A stretch of 32,778 nucleotides of DNA from Pseudomonas aegrilactucae (GTDB lineage Bacteria > Pseudomonadota > Gammaproteobacteria > Pseudomonadales > Pseudomonadaceae): the NCBI RefSeq assembly GCF_019168305.1, contig NZ_JAHTBI010000041.1, forward strand, positions 1 to 32,778. The letters are read 5' to 3'. Below are positions 1 to 7,179 of this stretch, one piece after another. The notes under the pieces are model-generated. The model saw only the letters and a program-made list of their open reading frames with translations. It searched no databases and had not been told where the DNA came from. The first letter of the stretch is position 1; every line of letters starts with the position of its first letter. The position numbers and the translations under genes were made by a program.

Positions 1-11
1 GCGGCGCTGTA

Positions 12-40
12 CCTGTGGGAGCTGGCTTGCCAGCGAAGGG
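12..40 (+). repeat. REP element (Pseudomonas type)
   Basis: The sequence reads CCTGTGGGAGCTGGCTTGCC followed by AGCGAAGGG. It contains the short stem GCTGGC-TT-GCCAGC typical of Pseudomonas repetitive extragenic palindromes. It matches the copies near 27764, 27821, 32708 and 32754 almost base for base. It lies 22 bases downstream of the end of the Kbp-like gene, the usual intergenic position for such repeats. Confidence 0.85.
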
Positions 41-61
41 CTCACCGCAATCGGTCAGGCC

Positions 62-502
62 TTACTCCGGAATACGCAGCGTCTGCCCCGGGTAGATCTT
101 GTCCGGGTGGCTGAGCAGCGGCTTGTTGGCCTCGAAGATCTTGTTGTACTGGTTGGCGTTGCCATACACCGCCAGCGAAATCGCACTCAGGGTATCGCCC
201 TTTTTCACCACCACGAAACGCGCGGCCGCGACCACCGGGCCGGTCACGGTGAGCTGGTCGTCCACCGACGCCACACCGGCGATATTGCCCAGCGCCAGCA
301 GGATCTTCTCCTTCTCTTCCTGGCTGCCCACCTCGCCTTTGACGGTGACCTTGTCACCCTCCACGGTGGTCTGAATGTTCGGATTGCCCAGCCCGACCTT
401 GCTCACGTGCTCCTTCAACTGCTCGCCGGCATTGGCATTGCCCGGCGTCAGCAGATCGACCAGTTTCTCGCCCGCTTCTTTAATGAAACTGAAAATGCTC
501 AT
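62..502 (-). CDS. kbp: BON-LysM protein, Kbp/YgaU-like potassium-binding protein
   Basis: Small 146-residue protein with two domains. A BON domain lies at about residues 28-88 (it includes VTVKGEVGSQEEKEKILLAL), and a LysM domain at about 95-145 (VKKGDTLSAISLAVYG and ending YPGQTLRIPE). The order and length match E. coli Kbp (YgaU, about 149 residues), a cytoplasmic protein that binds K+ and changes conformation; the N-terminus MSIFSFIKEAGEKL also resembles it. No signal peptide is visible. The ATG at 502 is chosen because AAGGAG lies about 8 bases upstream and the BON domain follows at the expected distance; the longer open frame upstream has unrelated composition. It is divergent from the LysR gene. 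A general LysM/BON cell-wall protein is the alternative reading. Confidence 0.9.
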   Translation of the reverse strand: MSIFSFIKEAGEKLVDLLTPGNANAGEQLKEHVSKVGLGNPNIQTTVEGDKVTVKGEVGSQEEKEKILLALGNIAGVASVDDQLTVTGPVVAAARFVVVKKGDTLSAISLAVYGNANQYNKIFEANKPLLSHPDKIYPGQTLRIPE

Positions 503-587
503 CCTGTGCTCCTTAGGTATCAATGACCGGAGCAGGCAGTCTAGGACAAGATAGAATGCTTCGCCTGCGAACGCCCTAGGAGCGACG

Positions 588-1475
588 GTGGACATCAAAC
601 AACTCAAATTCCTCATCGCCCTGGATGAAACCCGCCACTTCGGCCAGGCCGCCGCACGTTGCCACGTGACCCAGCCGACCCTGTCGATGCGCCTGCGCAA
701 CCTGGAAAAGGAGCTGGGCCTGGCGCTGGTCAACCGTGGCCAGCGCTTCGAGGGGTTCACCGCCCAGGGCGAACGCGTGCTGGCCTGGGCGCGCTCGGTG
801 CTGACCGCCTACGACGGCCTGTACGCCGAAGCCGCCGCCTGCCGCGGCCATCTGGCCGGCACCCTGCGCCTGGGCGTGGTGCCGCTGTCGAGCTTCGACC
901 CGCTGCCGCTGCTGCAGCGCCTGCACCGCCTGCACCCGGACCTGCGCTTCGAACTCAGCGCGCTGAGCTCCGAGCAGATTCTCGAACAACTGGCCAGCAA
1001 CAGCCTGGACCTGGGCGTGTCGTACCTGGAGCGCCTCGACAACGAGCGCTTCGAAACCCTGCCACTGGGCGACACACGCATGGGCCTGCTGTTCGATCCG
1101 GGCCACTTCGACTTCGGCGACGCACCGCTGAGCTGGCAGACACTCGCCGAACTGCCACTGGGCCTGCTGACCAGCGGCATGCATTTTCGCCAGTCCATCG
1201 ACCACAACTTCCACCGCCACGGCCTGACCCCGCAATTGCTGTTGCAGACCGACGCCGTTCATCAGTTGGTGCAGGCTGTGCACGGCGGCCTGTGCTGCGC
1301 GGTGATGCCGCTGGCCGCCGGGCTGGAAGCCCTCACCGGGCACCTGCGCCTGCAACCGATCGAACAGGCCAGCACGCTCGCGCCACTGGGCCTGATCATG
1401 CGCCGCAGCGCACCCCGCTCGGCCCTGGCCGAAGCTTGCATCGCAGAATACCGTCAGGCGTTGAGCGAGGCGTGA
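588..1475 (+). CDS. LysR-family transcriptional regulator
   Basis: 295-residue LysR-type regulator. The N-terminal winged helix-turn-helix covers roughly residues 1-60, with the recognition segment around HFGQAAARCHVTQPTLSMR, followed by a linker helix and a type-2 periplasmic-binding-like effector domain from about residue 90 to the end. The start is a GTG at 588 with GGAGCGAC just upstream; no better in-frame ATG precedes the helix-turn-helix. It lies 94 bases upstream of fdhD on the same strand, so it may regulate the formate-dehydrogenase-like pair, although LysR regulators are more often divergent from their targets. The N-terminus resembles the OxyR/CynR branch only loosely, and the effector cannot be told from sequence. 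Confidence 0.9.
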   Translation: MDIKQLKFLIALDETRHFGQAAARCHVTQPTLSMRLRNLEKELGLALVNRGQRFEGFTAQGERVLAWARSVLTAYDGLYAEAAACRGHLAGTLRLGVVPLSSFDPLPLLQRLHRLHPDLRFELSALSSEQILEQLASNSLDLGVSYLERLDNERFETLPLGDTRMGLLFDPGHFDFGDAPLSWQTLAELPLGLLTSGMHFRQSIDHNFHRHGLTPQLLLQTDAVHQLVQAVHGGLCCAVMPLAAGLEALTGHLRLQPIEQASTLAPLGLIMRRSAPRSALAEACIAEYRQALSEA

Positions 1476-1569
1476 TCGACGCCGTCTATCAAGGCATCAG
1501 CATTAGCGATTAGACGATACCCGAGCAGGGGCCTAGGCTTAAGGCTGACCTGCCTGCCGGTATCTTCCA

Positions 1570-2406
1570 ATGACCTTAAAACCCCCGGCCTGCGTGGCGT
1601 CCACGCCCCTGGCCGCGCCTGCCGCGAGCATCCGCTACGACTACAGCCTGCTTGGCGAGCCCAGCCAGGCCAGCGCAGACCTGGCCGAAGAAGTCGCCCT
1701 GGCGATCGCCTACAACGGCATCAGCCAGGCCGTGATGCTGGTGAGCCCCACCGACCTTGACGATTTCATCGTCGGTTTCAGCATCGGCAGCGGCATCATC
1801 ACCGCGCCCGACGAGATCTACGACGTCAGTTTCAACGGCAGCGGCTCGGCCATTCATGCCGATGTGCAGATCGCCAACCGCGCCTTCTGGAACCTCAAGA
1901 CCCAGCGCCGCCAGCTGGCCGGCACCAGCGGCTGCGGGCTGTGCGGGGTGGAGGCGGTGGAACAGGCGCTGCCTGAGCTGACGGTGCTGGCGGGTGCGCC
2001 ACTGCCCCCGCCCCAGTGGCTCGAGGGCCTGCGCCAGCGCATCAGCGCCTTCCAGCCGCTGGGCCAGCACTGCGGCGCGGTGCATGCCGCGCTGTACATG
2101 AACGACCAGGGCGAGTTGCTGCTGGGCCGTGAAGACATCGGCCGCCACAACGCCCTCGACAAGCTGATCGGCGCGCTGCTGCGCCAGGACATCGCCATCG
2201 CCGGCGGCCTGGCCATCGTCACCAGCCGCTGCAGCCTGGAGCTGATCCAGAAAGTGCTGCGTGCCGGCATCCAGACCCTGGTGAGCCTGTCCTCGCCCAC
2301 CGGCCTTGCCCTGCAATGGGCACGCCGCCACCGCCTCAACCTCATCCACCTGCCGCATCACAGTGCGCCGAGGGTGTACAGCCCCGCGCAGGAGAATCGC
2401 CCGTGA
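1570..2406 (+). CDS. fdhD: FdhD, sulfurtransferase for molybdenum cofactor of formate dehydrogenase
   Basis: 278-residue FdhD family protein. FdhD takes sulfur from the cysteine desulfurase IscS and passes it to the bis-MGD cofactor, which formate-dehydrogenase-type enzymes need for activity. The diagnostic CxxC motif is present as GTSGCGLCGVEA (Cys122 and Cys125), and the conserved block REDIGRHNALDKLIGA follows near residue 195. Length is normal for the family. The stop codon overlaps the GTG start of the downstream oxidoreductase (GTGA), which implies translational coupling of the maturation factor to its likely client enzyme. The gene starts 94 bases after the LysR stop. Confidence 0.96.
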   Translation: MTLKPPACVASTPLAAPAASIRYDYSLLGEPSQASADLAEEVALAIAYNGISQAVMLVSPTDLDDFIVGFSIGSGIITAPDEIYDVSFNGSGSAIHADVQIANRAFWNLKTQRRQLAGTSGCGLCGVEAVEQALPELTVLAGAPLPPPQWLEGLRQRISAFQPLGQHCGAVHAALYMNDQGELLLGREDIGRHNALDKLIGALLRQDIAIAGGLAIVTSRCSLELIQKVLRAGIQTLVSLSSPTGLALQWARRHRLNLIHLPHHSAPRVYSPAQENRP

Positions 2407-4739
2407 GCCTGCATCATCAAGCCGACCAGAAGCCCGTTCCCCGCTACAAGCCCTACCATGGCGCCGCCGGTGGCTGGGGTGCACTGCGCAGCGTGGCACA
2501 GGCGTGGATCGGCAGCGACAACGCGCTGAAGAACATCCGCGCCCTGCTCAAGACCAACCAGAACGGCGGCTTCGACTGCCCCGGCTGCGCCTGGGGCGAT
2601 TCGCCGGAAAGCGGCATGGTCAAGTTCTGCGAGAACGGCGCCAAGGCGGTCAACTGGGAGGCCACCAAGCGCCGTGTCGACGCGGCTTTCTTCGCCCGCC
2701 ACAGCGTGACCTCGCTGCTGGGCCAGAGCGACTACTGGCTGGAGTACCAGGGCCGGCTCACCGAGCCGATGGTGTACGACCCGGCCAGCGACCGCTACCA
2801 GCCGATCAGCTGGGACAACGCATTCGCCTTGATCGCCCGCCACCTCAACGGCCTGACCAGCCCTGACCAGGCCGAGTTCTATACCTCGGGCCGGGCCAGC
2901 AACGAAGCGGCCTACCTGTACCAGTTGTTCGTGCGCGCCTACGGTACCAACAACTTCCCGGACTGCTCGAACATGTGCCACGAGGCCAGCGGCGTGGCCC
3001 TGGGGCAGAGCGTCGGGGTGGGCAAGGGCACCGTGACCTTCGACGACTTCGAGCATGCCGACGCGATTTTCGTCTGGGGCCAGAACCCTGGTACCAACCA
3101 CCCGCGCATGCTTGAACCGCTGCGCGAGGCGGTCAAGCGCGGCGCCCAGGTGGTCTGCGTGAACCCGCTCAAGGAACGCGGTCTGGAACGTTTCCAGCAC
3201 CCGCAGCACCCGATCGAGATGCTCACCAACGGCGACCGCCCGACCAACACCGCCTACTTTCGCCCGGCACTGGGCGGGGACATGGCGCTGCTGCGCGGCA
3301 TGGCCAAGTTCCTGCTGCAATGGGAGCGTGAAGCCCAGGCCAGCGGCGCACCGGCGGTGTTCGACCATCTCTTCATCGCCGAGCACACCGCTGCAGTCGA
3401 CGCCTACCTGCAGGCGGTCGAGGCCACAGGCTGGGAGAAGATCGTCGAACAGTCGGGGCTGAGCCTGACCGACATCGAGCAGGCCGCGCGCATGTATGCG
3501 CGGGCCGAGAAGGTCATCATGTGCTGGGCCATGGGCATCACCCAGCACCGTCATTCGGTGGCGACCATCCAGGAAATCGCCAACCTCATGCTGCTGCGCG
3601 GCAACCTTGGCATACCCGGTGCCGGCCTGTGTCCGGTGCGCGGGCACAGCAACGTGCAGGGCGACCGCACCATGGGCATCAACGAGCGCCCGCCGGTGGC
3701 CTTGCTCGATGCGCTGGAGCGCCGCTTCGGCTTTGCCGTGCCGCGCCACAATGGCCACAACACGGTGGAAGCGATCCGCGCCATGCTCGACGGGCAGGCG
3801 CGGGTGTTCATCGGCCTGGGCGGCAACTTTGCCCAGGCCACCCCCGACACCGAGCGCACTGCGCAGGCGCTGCGCAACTGTGAGCTGACCGTGCAGATCA
3901 GCACCAAGCTCAACCGCAGCCACCTGATGCATGGGCGCCAGGCGTTGATCCTGCCGTGCCTGGGCCGCACCGATATCGACCTGCAGGGCGAAGGCCCGCA
4001 GGCGGTGACGGTGGAAGATTCGTTCAGCATGGTGCATGCCTCCAACGGACAGCTCAAACCGCTGTCGCGCCAGATGCGCTCGGAGCCTGCGGTGATCGCC
4101 GGGATTGCTGCGGCCACGCTGGGCAGCGCGCCGGTGGACTGGAACTGGCTGATTGCCGATTACGCGCGGATTCGCGAGCTGATTGCCGACACCATCCCCG
4201 GGTTTGCCGGGTTCAACCAGCGCCTGGAGCATCCGGGCGGGTTCTACCTGGGCAACAGTGCCGCTCAACGCGAATGGAAGACGGCCACCGGCCGTGCCAA
4301 CTTCAAGGCCAATGCGCTGCCTGATGACCTGCTGCATGAAAGCGTGCGCGCCAGCGGCCAGGTGCCGGACCTGATCATGCAGTCGATGCGTTCGCACGAT
4401 CAGTACAACACCACCATCTATGGGCTGGATGACCGTTACCGTGGGGTCAAGGGTCAGCGCGATGTGTTGTTTGCCAATGAGGCGGACATCATTCGCCTGG
4501 GCTTCAACCCGGGGGACAAGGCCGATATCGTGTCGTTGTGGGGGGATGGCCGCGAGCGTCGGGTCAAGGGTTTTACCCTGCTCGCATTCGATATCCCGGC
4601 GGGGCAGGCAGCGGCGTACTATCCGGAGGTGAACCCGCTGGTGCCGCTGGAGAGCGTGGGTGACGGCAGCCATACGCCGACGTCGAAGTTCGTGGCGATC
4701 AAACTGGAGGCGGCGAGCGTGAGTACGCGGATCGTCTGA
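2403..4739 (+). CDS. FdhF/YdeP-type molybdopterin oxidoreductase (formate dehydrogenase alpha-like)
   Basis: 778-residue bis-MGD molybdoenzyme of the FdhF/YdeP class. Near the N-terminus it has a cysteine cluster CPGC (Cys59, Cys62) plus Cys76, likely iron-sulfur ligands. The segment CSNMCHEASGVAL puts Cys192 where formate dehydrogenase H has its selenocysteine Mo ligand, so this is a Cys, not Sec, enzyme. The molybdopterin-binding blocks (WGQNPGTNHPRM; GLCPVRGHSNVQGDRTMG) and a C-terminal dinucleotide-binding domain (FANEADIIRLGFNPGDKADI) follow. No Tat signal is visible, so it should be cytoplasmic. The GTG at 2403 overlaps the fdhD stop and has AGGAGA upstream. No small FdhB/FdhC-like electron-transfer genes lie beside it. 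Formate is the usual annotation, but YdeP-class substrates are poorly defined; E. coli YdeP is linked to acid resistance. Confidence 0.9.
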   Translation: MSLHHQADQKPVPRYKPYHGAAGGWGALRSVAQAWIGSDNALKNIRALLKTNQNGGFDCPGCAWGDSPESGMVKFCENGAKAVNWEATKRRVDAAFFARHSVTSLLGQSDYWLEYQGRLTEPMVYDPASDRYQPISWDNAFALIARHLNGLTSPDQAEFYTSGRASNEAAYLYQLFVRAYGTNNFPDCSNMCHEASGVALGQSVGVGKGTVTFDDFEHADAIFVWGQNPGTNHPRMLEPLREAVKRGAQVVCVNPLKERGLERFQHPQHPIEMLTNGDRPTNTAYFRPALGGDMALLRGMAKFLLQWEREAQASGAPAVFDHLFIAEHTAAVDAYLQAVEATGWEKIVEQSGLSLTDIEQAARMYARAEKVIMCWAMGITQHRHSVATIQEIANLMLLRGNLGIPGAGLCPVRGHSNVQGDRTMGINERPPVALLDALERRFGFAVPRHNGHNTVEAIRAMLDGQARVFIGLGGNFAQATPDTERTAQALRNCELTVQISTKLNRSHLMHGRQALILPCLGRTDIDLQGEGPQAVTVEDSFSMVHASNGQLKPLSRQMRSEPAVIAGIAAATLGSAPVDWNWLIADYARIRELIADTIPGFAGFNQRLEHPGGFYLGNSAAQREWKTATGRANFKANALPDDLLHESVRASGQVPDLIMQSMRSHDQYNTTIYGLDDRYRGVKGQRDVLFANEADIIRLGFNPGDKADIVSLWGDGRERRVKGFTLLAFDIPAGQAAAYYPEVNPLVPLESVGDGSHTPTSKFVAIKLEAASVSTRIV

Positions 4740-4792
4740 GCCCCCCAGAGCGCTTATCCCAAGTAAGCTAGGACCACCAAAAAACAATTAAG

Positions 4793-4820
4793 TTTCACTG
4801 CAAAAACAGTAACTTATAAA
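4793..4820 (+). promoter_or_regulatory. putative promoter of the glycine-zipper gene
   Basis: The gap after the oxidoreductase gene is strikingly AT-rich for this genome between about 4778 and 4830. A TTTCAC at 4793-4798 and a TATAAA at 4815-4820 are separated by 16 bases. A second AT-rich hexamer TATACA lies at 4825-4830. The assignment is by pattern only. Confidence 0.35.
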
Positions 4821-4872
4821 ATTGTATACAGGTCGTGCTACTCGTCGGATTTGCATTGCCAGCGCCCATGGC

Positions 4873-4910
4873 AGAGCCTCAGGATCGCCTCGTCATCCCT
4901 CTGAGGCTCT
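4873..4910 (+). promoter_or_regulatory. 5' UTR hairpin enclosing the Shine-Dalgarno
   Basis: AGAGCCTCAG at 4873-4882 is the exact reverse complement of CTGAGGCTCT at 4901-4910, giving a perfect 10-bp stem with an 18-base loop. The right arm ends three bases before the ATG at 4914 and contains GAGG (4903-4906), the only plausible Shine-Dalgarno for the gene. The folded leader would therefore hide the ribosome binding site. There is no T-run after the stem, so it is not a terminator. Confidence 0.6.
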
Positions 4911-4913
4911 CAT

Positions 4914-5393
4914 ATGAAGTACTCCTCGATTCTGTTGTTGTCCCTCGGCCTGCTCAGTGGCGCTGCCTCGGCAGGTGGTACCACCGAAGCCGGTATTGGC
5001 GGCGCATTGGGTGGGGTATTGGGTGCAGTGGTCGGCCAGCAGATCGGTGGCAACACCGGCTCGGCGATCGGTGCTGGCCTGGGTGGCGCCGCGGGCGGTG
5101 CCGTCGGCGCCGACAAACGCAGCCGCGGCGAAGCCGCCATCGGCGGTGCACTCGGCGCAGCCGGCGGCAACGTGGTAGGCCGCAGCGTGGGCGGCAGCAC
5201 CGGCAGCCTGATCGGCGCAGCCGCTGGCGGCGGCGCAGGTGGCGCGCTGGGCAACTACATGGGCAACAAGAGCGACGACGAAGACCGTCGCTACAACGAC
5301 CGCGGACGCGGCTACGATGACCGTCGCCACTACCGCGATCGCGGCCACCACTACGGCCATCGCAAGCACAACAAGCACTGGCGCCACCGCTGA
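4914..5393 (+). CDS. secreted glycine-zipper protein with basic His/Arg-rich tail
   Basis: 159 residues. A signal peptide occupies about residues 1-20 (hydrophobic core ILLLSLGLLSG, cleavage near ASA-GG). Residues 28-65 and 76-113 form two 38-residue glycine-zipper units that are 25/38 identical, joined by a charged linker (ADKRSRGEA). From about 117 the protein becomes hydrophilic and rich in Arg, His, Tyr and Asp. Glycine-zipper proteins of this general type (compare the SlyB/YmgG/OmpA-associated zipper group) insert in or associate with membranes. No lipobox cysteine is seen, so it is not an obvious lipoprotein. Translation is probably controlled by the hairpin over its start. A strong terminator follows, so it is monocistronic. 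Function is unknown; an envelope role is inferred. Confidence 0.82.
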   Translation: MKYSSILLLSLGLLSGAASAGGTTEAGIGGALGGVLGAVVGQQIGGNTGSAIGAGLGGAAGGAVGADKRSRGEAAIGGALGAAGGNVVGRSVGGSTGSLIGAAAGGGAGGALGNYMGNKSDDEDRRYNDRGRGYDDRRHYRDRGHHYGHRKHNKHWRHR

Positions 5394-5402
5394 ACACCCC
5401 TC

Positions 5403-5436
5403 CCACTGCCGGCCCTTGCGCCGGCAGTGGCTTTAT
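5403..5436 (+). terminator. rho-independent terminator after the glycine-zipper gene
   Basis: CCACTGCCGGC (5403-5413) pairs perfectly with GCCGGCAGTGG (5420-5430) around a 6-base loop, followed by CTTTATT. It begins 9 bases after the stop codon. Confidence 0.88.
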
Positions 5437-5717
5437 TGGTGCCCGTCAAGCGAATCAAGCCAAGTGCCATCACGCCATCGGCTTAAGCCATATGCCTACA
5501 CCTTACCCCTTGCCTGATCCTCCACTGAAAACTTCGCCCCGACTGTCTGCTCAGGTCTGCGGGCTTTTATATTGACCACCCGATCAACATTGCCGAGCCG
5601 CACTTTACCTGCGACATATTGTGACCGCCCGGTCGGCTTAAGGGGCGTCCCGATTTTGACGCCAAATAGCAATCGCTATGATCCGTGCCACCTTAAGCGA
5701 GACAATGGGCGCACGGA
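5437..5717. other. non-coding gap before the chemosensory operon
   Basis: No open frame here has plausible codon use. Three CTTAAG sites occur at 5482, 5637 and 5692. An imperfect hairpin GCCC...GAC/GTC...GGGC at 5536-5564 followed by TTTTAT resembles a weak terminator on the + strand. The 3' part presumably holds the promoter of the chemosensory operon. I see no tRNA, IS end or attachment site. Confidence 0.5.
5656..5682 (+). promoter_or_regulatory. candidate promoter of the chemosensory operon
   Basis: TTGACG at 5656-5661 and TATGAT at 5677-5682 are good hexamers, but the 15-base spacer is short. It lies about 35 bases upstream of the first ATG of the operon. No clear sigma-28 (GCCGATAA-like) or sigma-54 (GG-N10-GC) box is seen in the gap. 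Confidence 0.35.
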
Positions 5718-6794
5718 ATGCGGATGTACCTGGGAATATGGATCGGCACTGCCCTTGGCGCCTGCGGACTGCTGTTCGACCTGCTCCCCGTCGGTATCGC
5801 CGGGCTGCTGCTGGTCACCTTGGCCAGCACCCTGCTGCGACCCCGCCCTGCTGCACCAACCCCGCTGTTCAGCGACGCCCCGATCGTGCTCGAACCTCAC
5901 CCGCTGCAGAACCTCCTGCCCGTGGTCGCACCCAGCTGGATCGACAGCCTCGAGCAGAGCCGCAACCTGCTCAGCAGCAACATCGGGCAGTTGCTGGAGC
6001 GCTTTGGCGATATCAGCACGCGCCTGGAACACAGCCTCAACGATGCCGACAATGTGCTGGCCAACGGCGGCGTCGGCGAGAACCTGCGCGCCGCCAACCA
6101 GCGCCTGCGCCAGGTGACCGACAGCTTTGCCGCCAGCAGCCAGCGCCAGCATGAGTTCCTTGCCACCATCAACCACCTGGGCGGCTACACCGAACAGTTG
6201 CAACAGATGGCCCGCCACGTTCAGGAAATTGCCAGCCAGACCAACCTGCTGGCACTCAACGCCGCCATCGAAGCAGCCCGCGCTGGCGAATTCGGTCGCG
6301 GCTTCTCGGTGGTCGCCGACGAAGTGCGCAAGCTCTCGCGCCTGTCCGCCGAAACCGGCCAGTCGATGGACGCCAAGGTCGGCGAGATCAACCACGCGAT
6401 CCAGACCAGTATCGATGCCGCCACCGTACTGGGCGCCGAGGAACAGGCCAACCTGCACGAACTGGAACAGGTGCTCGATGACGTGATCAGCGGCCTGGGC
6501 ACCAACCTCGATGCCCTCGACGGTGCCTCGCGCGCCCTGCAGCAGGACGCCCGCGCCACCCAGGCCGATATCCACGCAATCATGGTCGGCCTGCAGTTCC
6601 AGGACCGCGCCGACCAGATGCTCGACCACCTGCAGACCGACCTGCTGCAACTGCTCGACGCCCTGGCCCACGACGATGCGCGCCTGCACGACCCACAGGC
6701 CTGGCTGCAGCAACTGCGCCAGCGCTTTACCACGAGCGAAGAGCGGGCCGGCCACAGCCAGTCGACGGCCAACAGCGACGTGACCTTTTTCTAA
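5718..6794 (+). CDS. short MCP-like protein with a CheZ-like DxxxQ C-terminal segment
   Basis: 358 residues. Residues 4-40 form two close hydrophobic helices with almost no periplasmic loop, so there is no external sensor domain. A proline-rich link leads to a coiled coil (about 74-280) whose tip carries the MCP hairpin signature ([20 protein letters not shown], from 174). No HAMP domain is evident. Residues 293-300 read QFQDRADQ, which matches the CheZ active-site pattern (E. coli QDFQDLTGQ, with the catalytic Asp and Gln spaced DxxxQ); here they are Asp296 and Gln300. A flexible tail ends in SDVTFF. cheY begins 19 bases downstream. I infer a membrane-anchored array component that may also dephosphorylate CheY. 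An ATG at 5718 is taken, but the in-frame ATG at 5724 is equally possible since neither has a strong Shine-Dalgarno. Confidence 0.85.
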   Translation: MRMYLGIWIGTALGACGLLFDLLPVGIAGLLLVTLASTLLRPRPAAPTPLFSDAPIVLEPHPLQNLLPVVAPSWIDSLEQSRNLLSSNIGQLLERFGDISTRLEHSLNDADNVLANGGVGENLRAANQRLRQVTDSFAASSQRQHEFLATINHLGGYTEQLQQMARHVQEIASQTNLLALNAAIEAARAGEFGRGFSVVADEVRKLSRLSAETGQSMDAKVGEINHAIQTSIDAATVLGAEEQANLHELEQVLDDVISGLGTNLDALDGASRALQQDARATQADIHAIMVGLQFQDRADQMLDHLQTDLLQLLDALAHDDARLHDPQAWLQQLRQRFTTSEERAGHSQSTANSDVTFF

Positions 6795-6813
6795 ACTCCC
6801 GGAAGCCCTGAAC

Positions 6814-7179
6814 ATGGCCAAGACCATCCTGATCGTCGACGACTCCGCCTCCATGCGCCAACTCGTGAAAATCAGCCTTGCCAGCGCCGGCCACCAGGTC
6901 ATCGAAGCCTGCGACGGGCGCGACGCGCTGAACAAGCTCACCGGCCAGAAGATCAACCTGGTGATCAGCGACGTGAACATGCCCAACCTCGATGGCATCG
7001 GCCTGGTCAAGGCGCTCAAGGCGCGCAACGAGTACCGCTTCACCCCGATCATGATGCTCACCACCGAAAGCGAACAGGCAAAGAAGGCCGAAGGCCAGGC
7101 CGCCGGCGCCAAGGCCTGGATCGTCAAACCGTTCCAGCCGCAGCAGTTGCTTGCTGCGGTCGAAAAACTGATTGGATGA
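6814..7179 (+). CDS. cheY: CheY-type single-domain response regulator
   Basis: 121 residues consisting of one receiver domain. The acidic pocket is Asp9-Asp10 (ILIVDDSASMRQ), the phosphorylated residue Asp53 (VISDVNMPNLDG), the switch Thr83/Thr84 (MLTTESEQ) and the conserved lysine Lys105 (IVKPFQPQ). There is no output domain, so it acts by binding a partner after phosphorylation by the CheA encoded two genes downstream. GGAAG lies upstream of the ATG. Its stop overlaps the ATG of the STAS gene (ATGA). Its place directly after the CheZ-like MCP fragment suggests that the two products interact. Whether it binds the flagellar switch or another target cannot be read from the sequence. Confidence 0.95.
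   Translation: MAKTILIVDDSASMRQLVKISLASAGHQVIEACDGRDALNKLTGQKINLVISDVNMPNLDGIGLVKALKARNEYRFTPIMMLTTESEQAKKAEGQAAGAKAWIVKPFQPQQLLAAVEKLIG

Noticed and set aside
2358..4787. Long minus-strand open frame (about 809 codons) opposite the molybdopterin oxidoreductase
   Set aside because: Shadow frame of a well-supported gene; composition is HRAQVG-biased and no motif is present.
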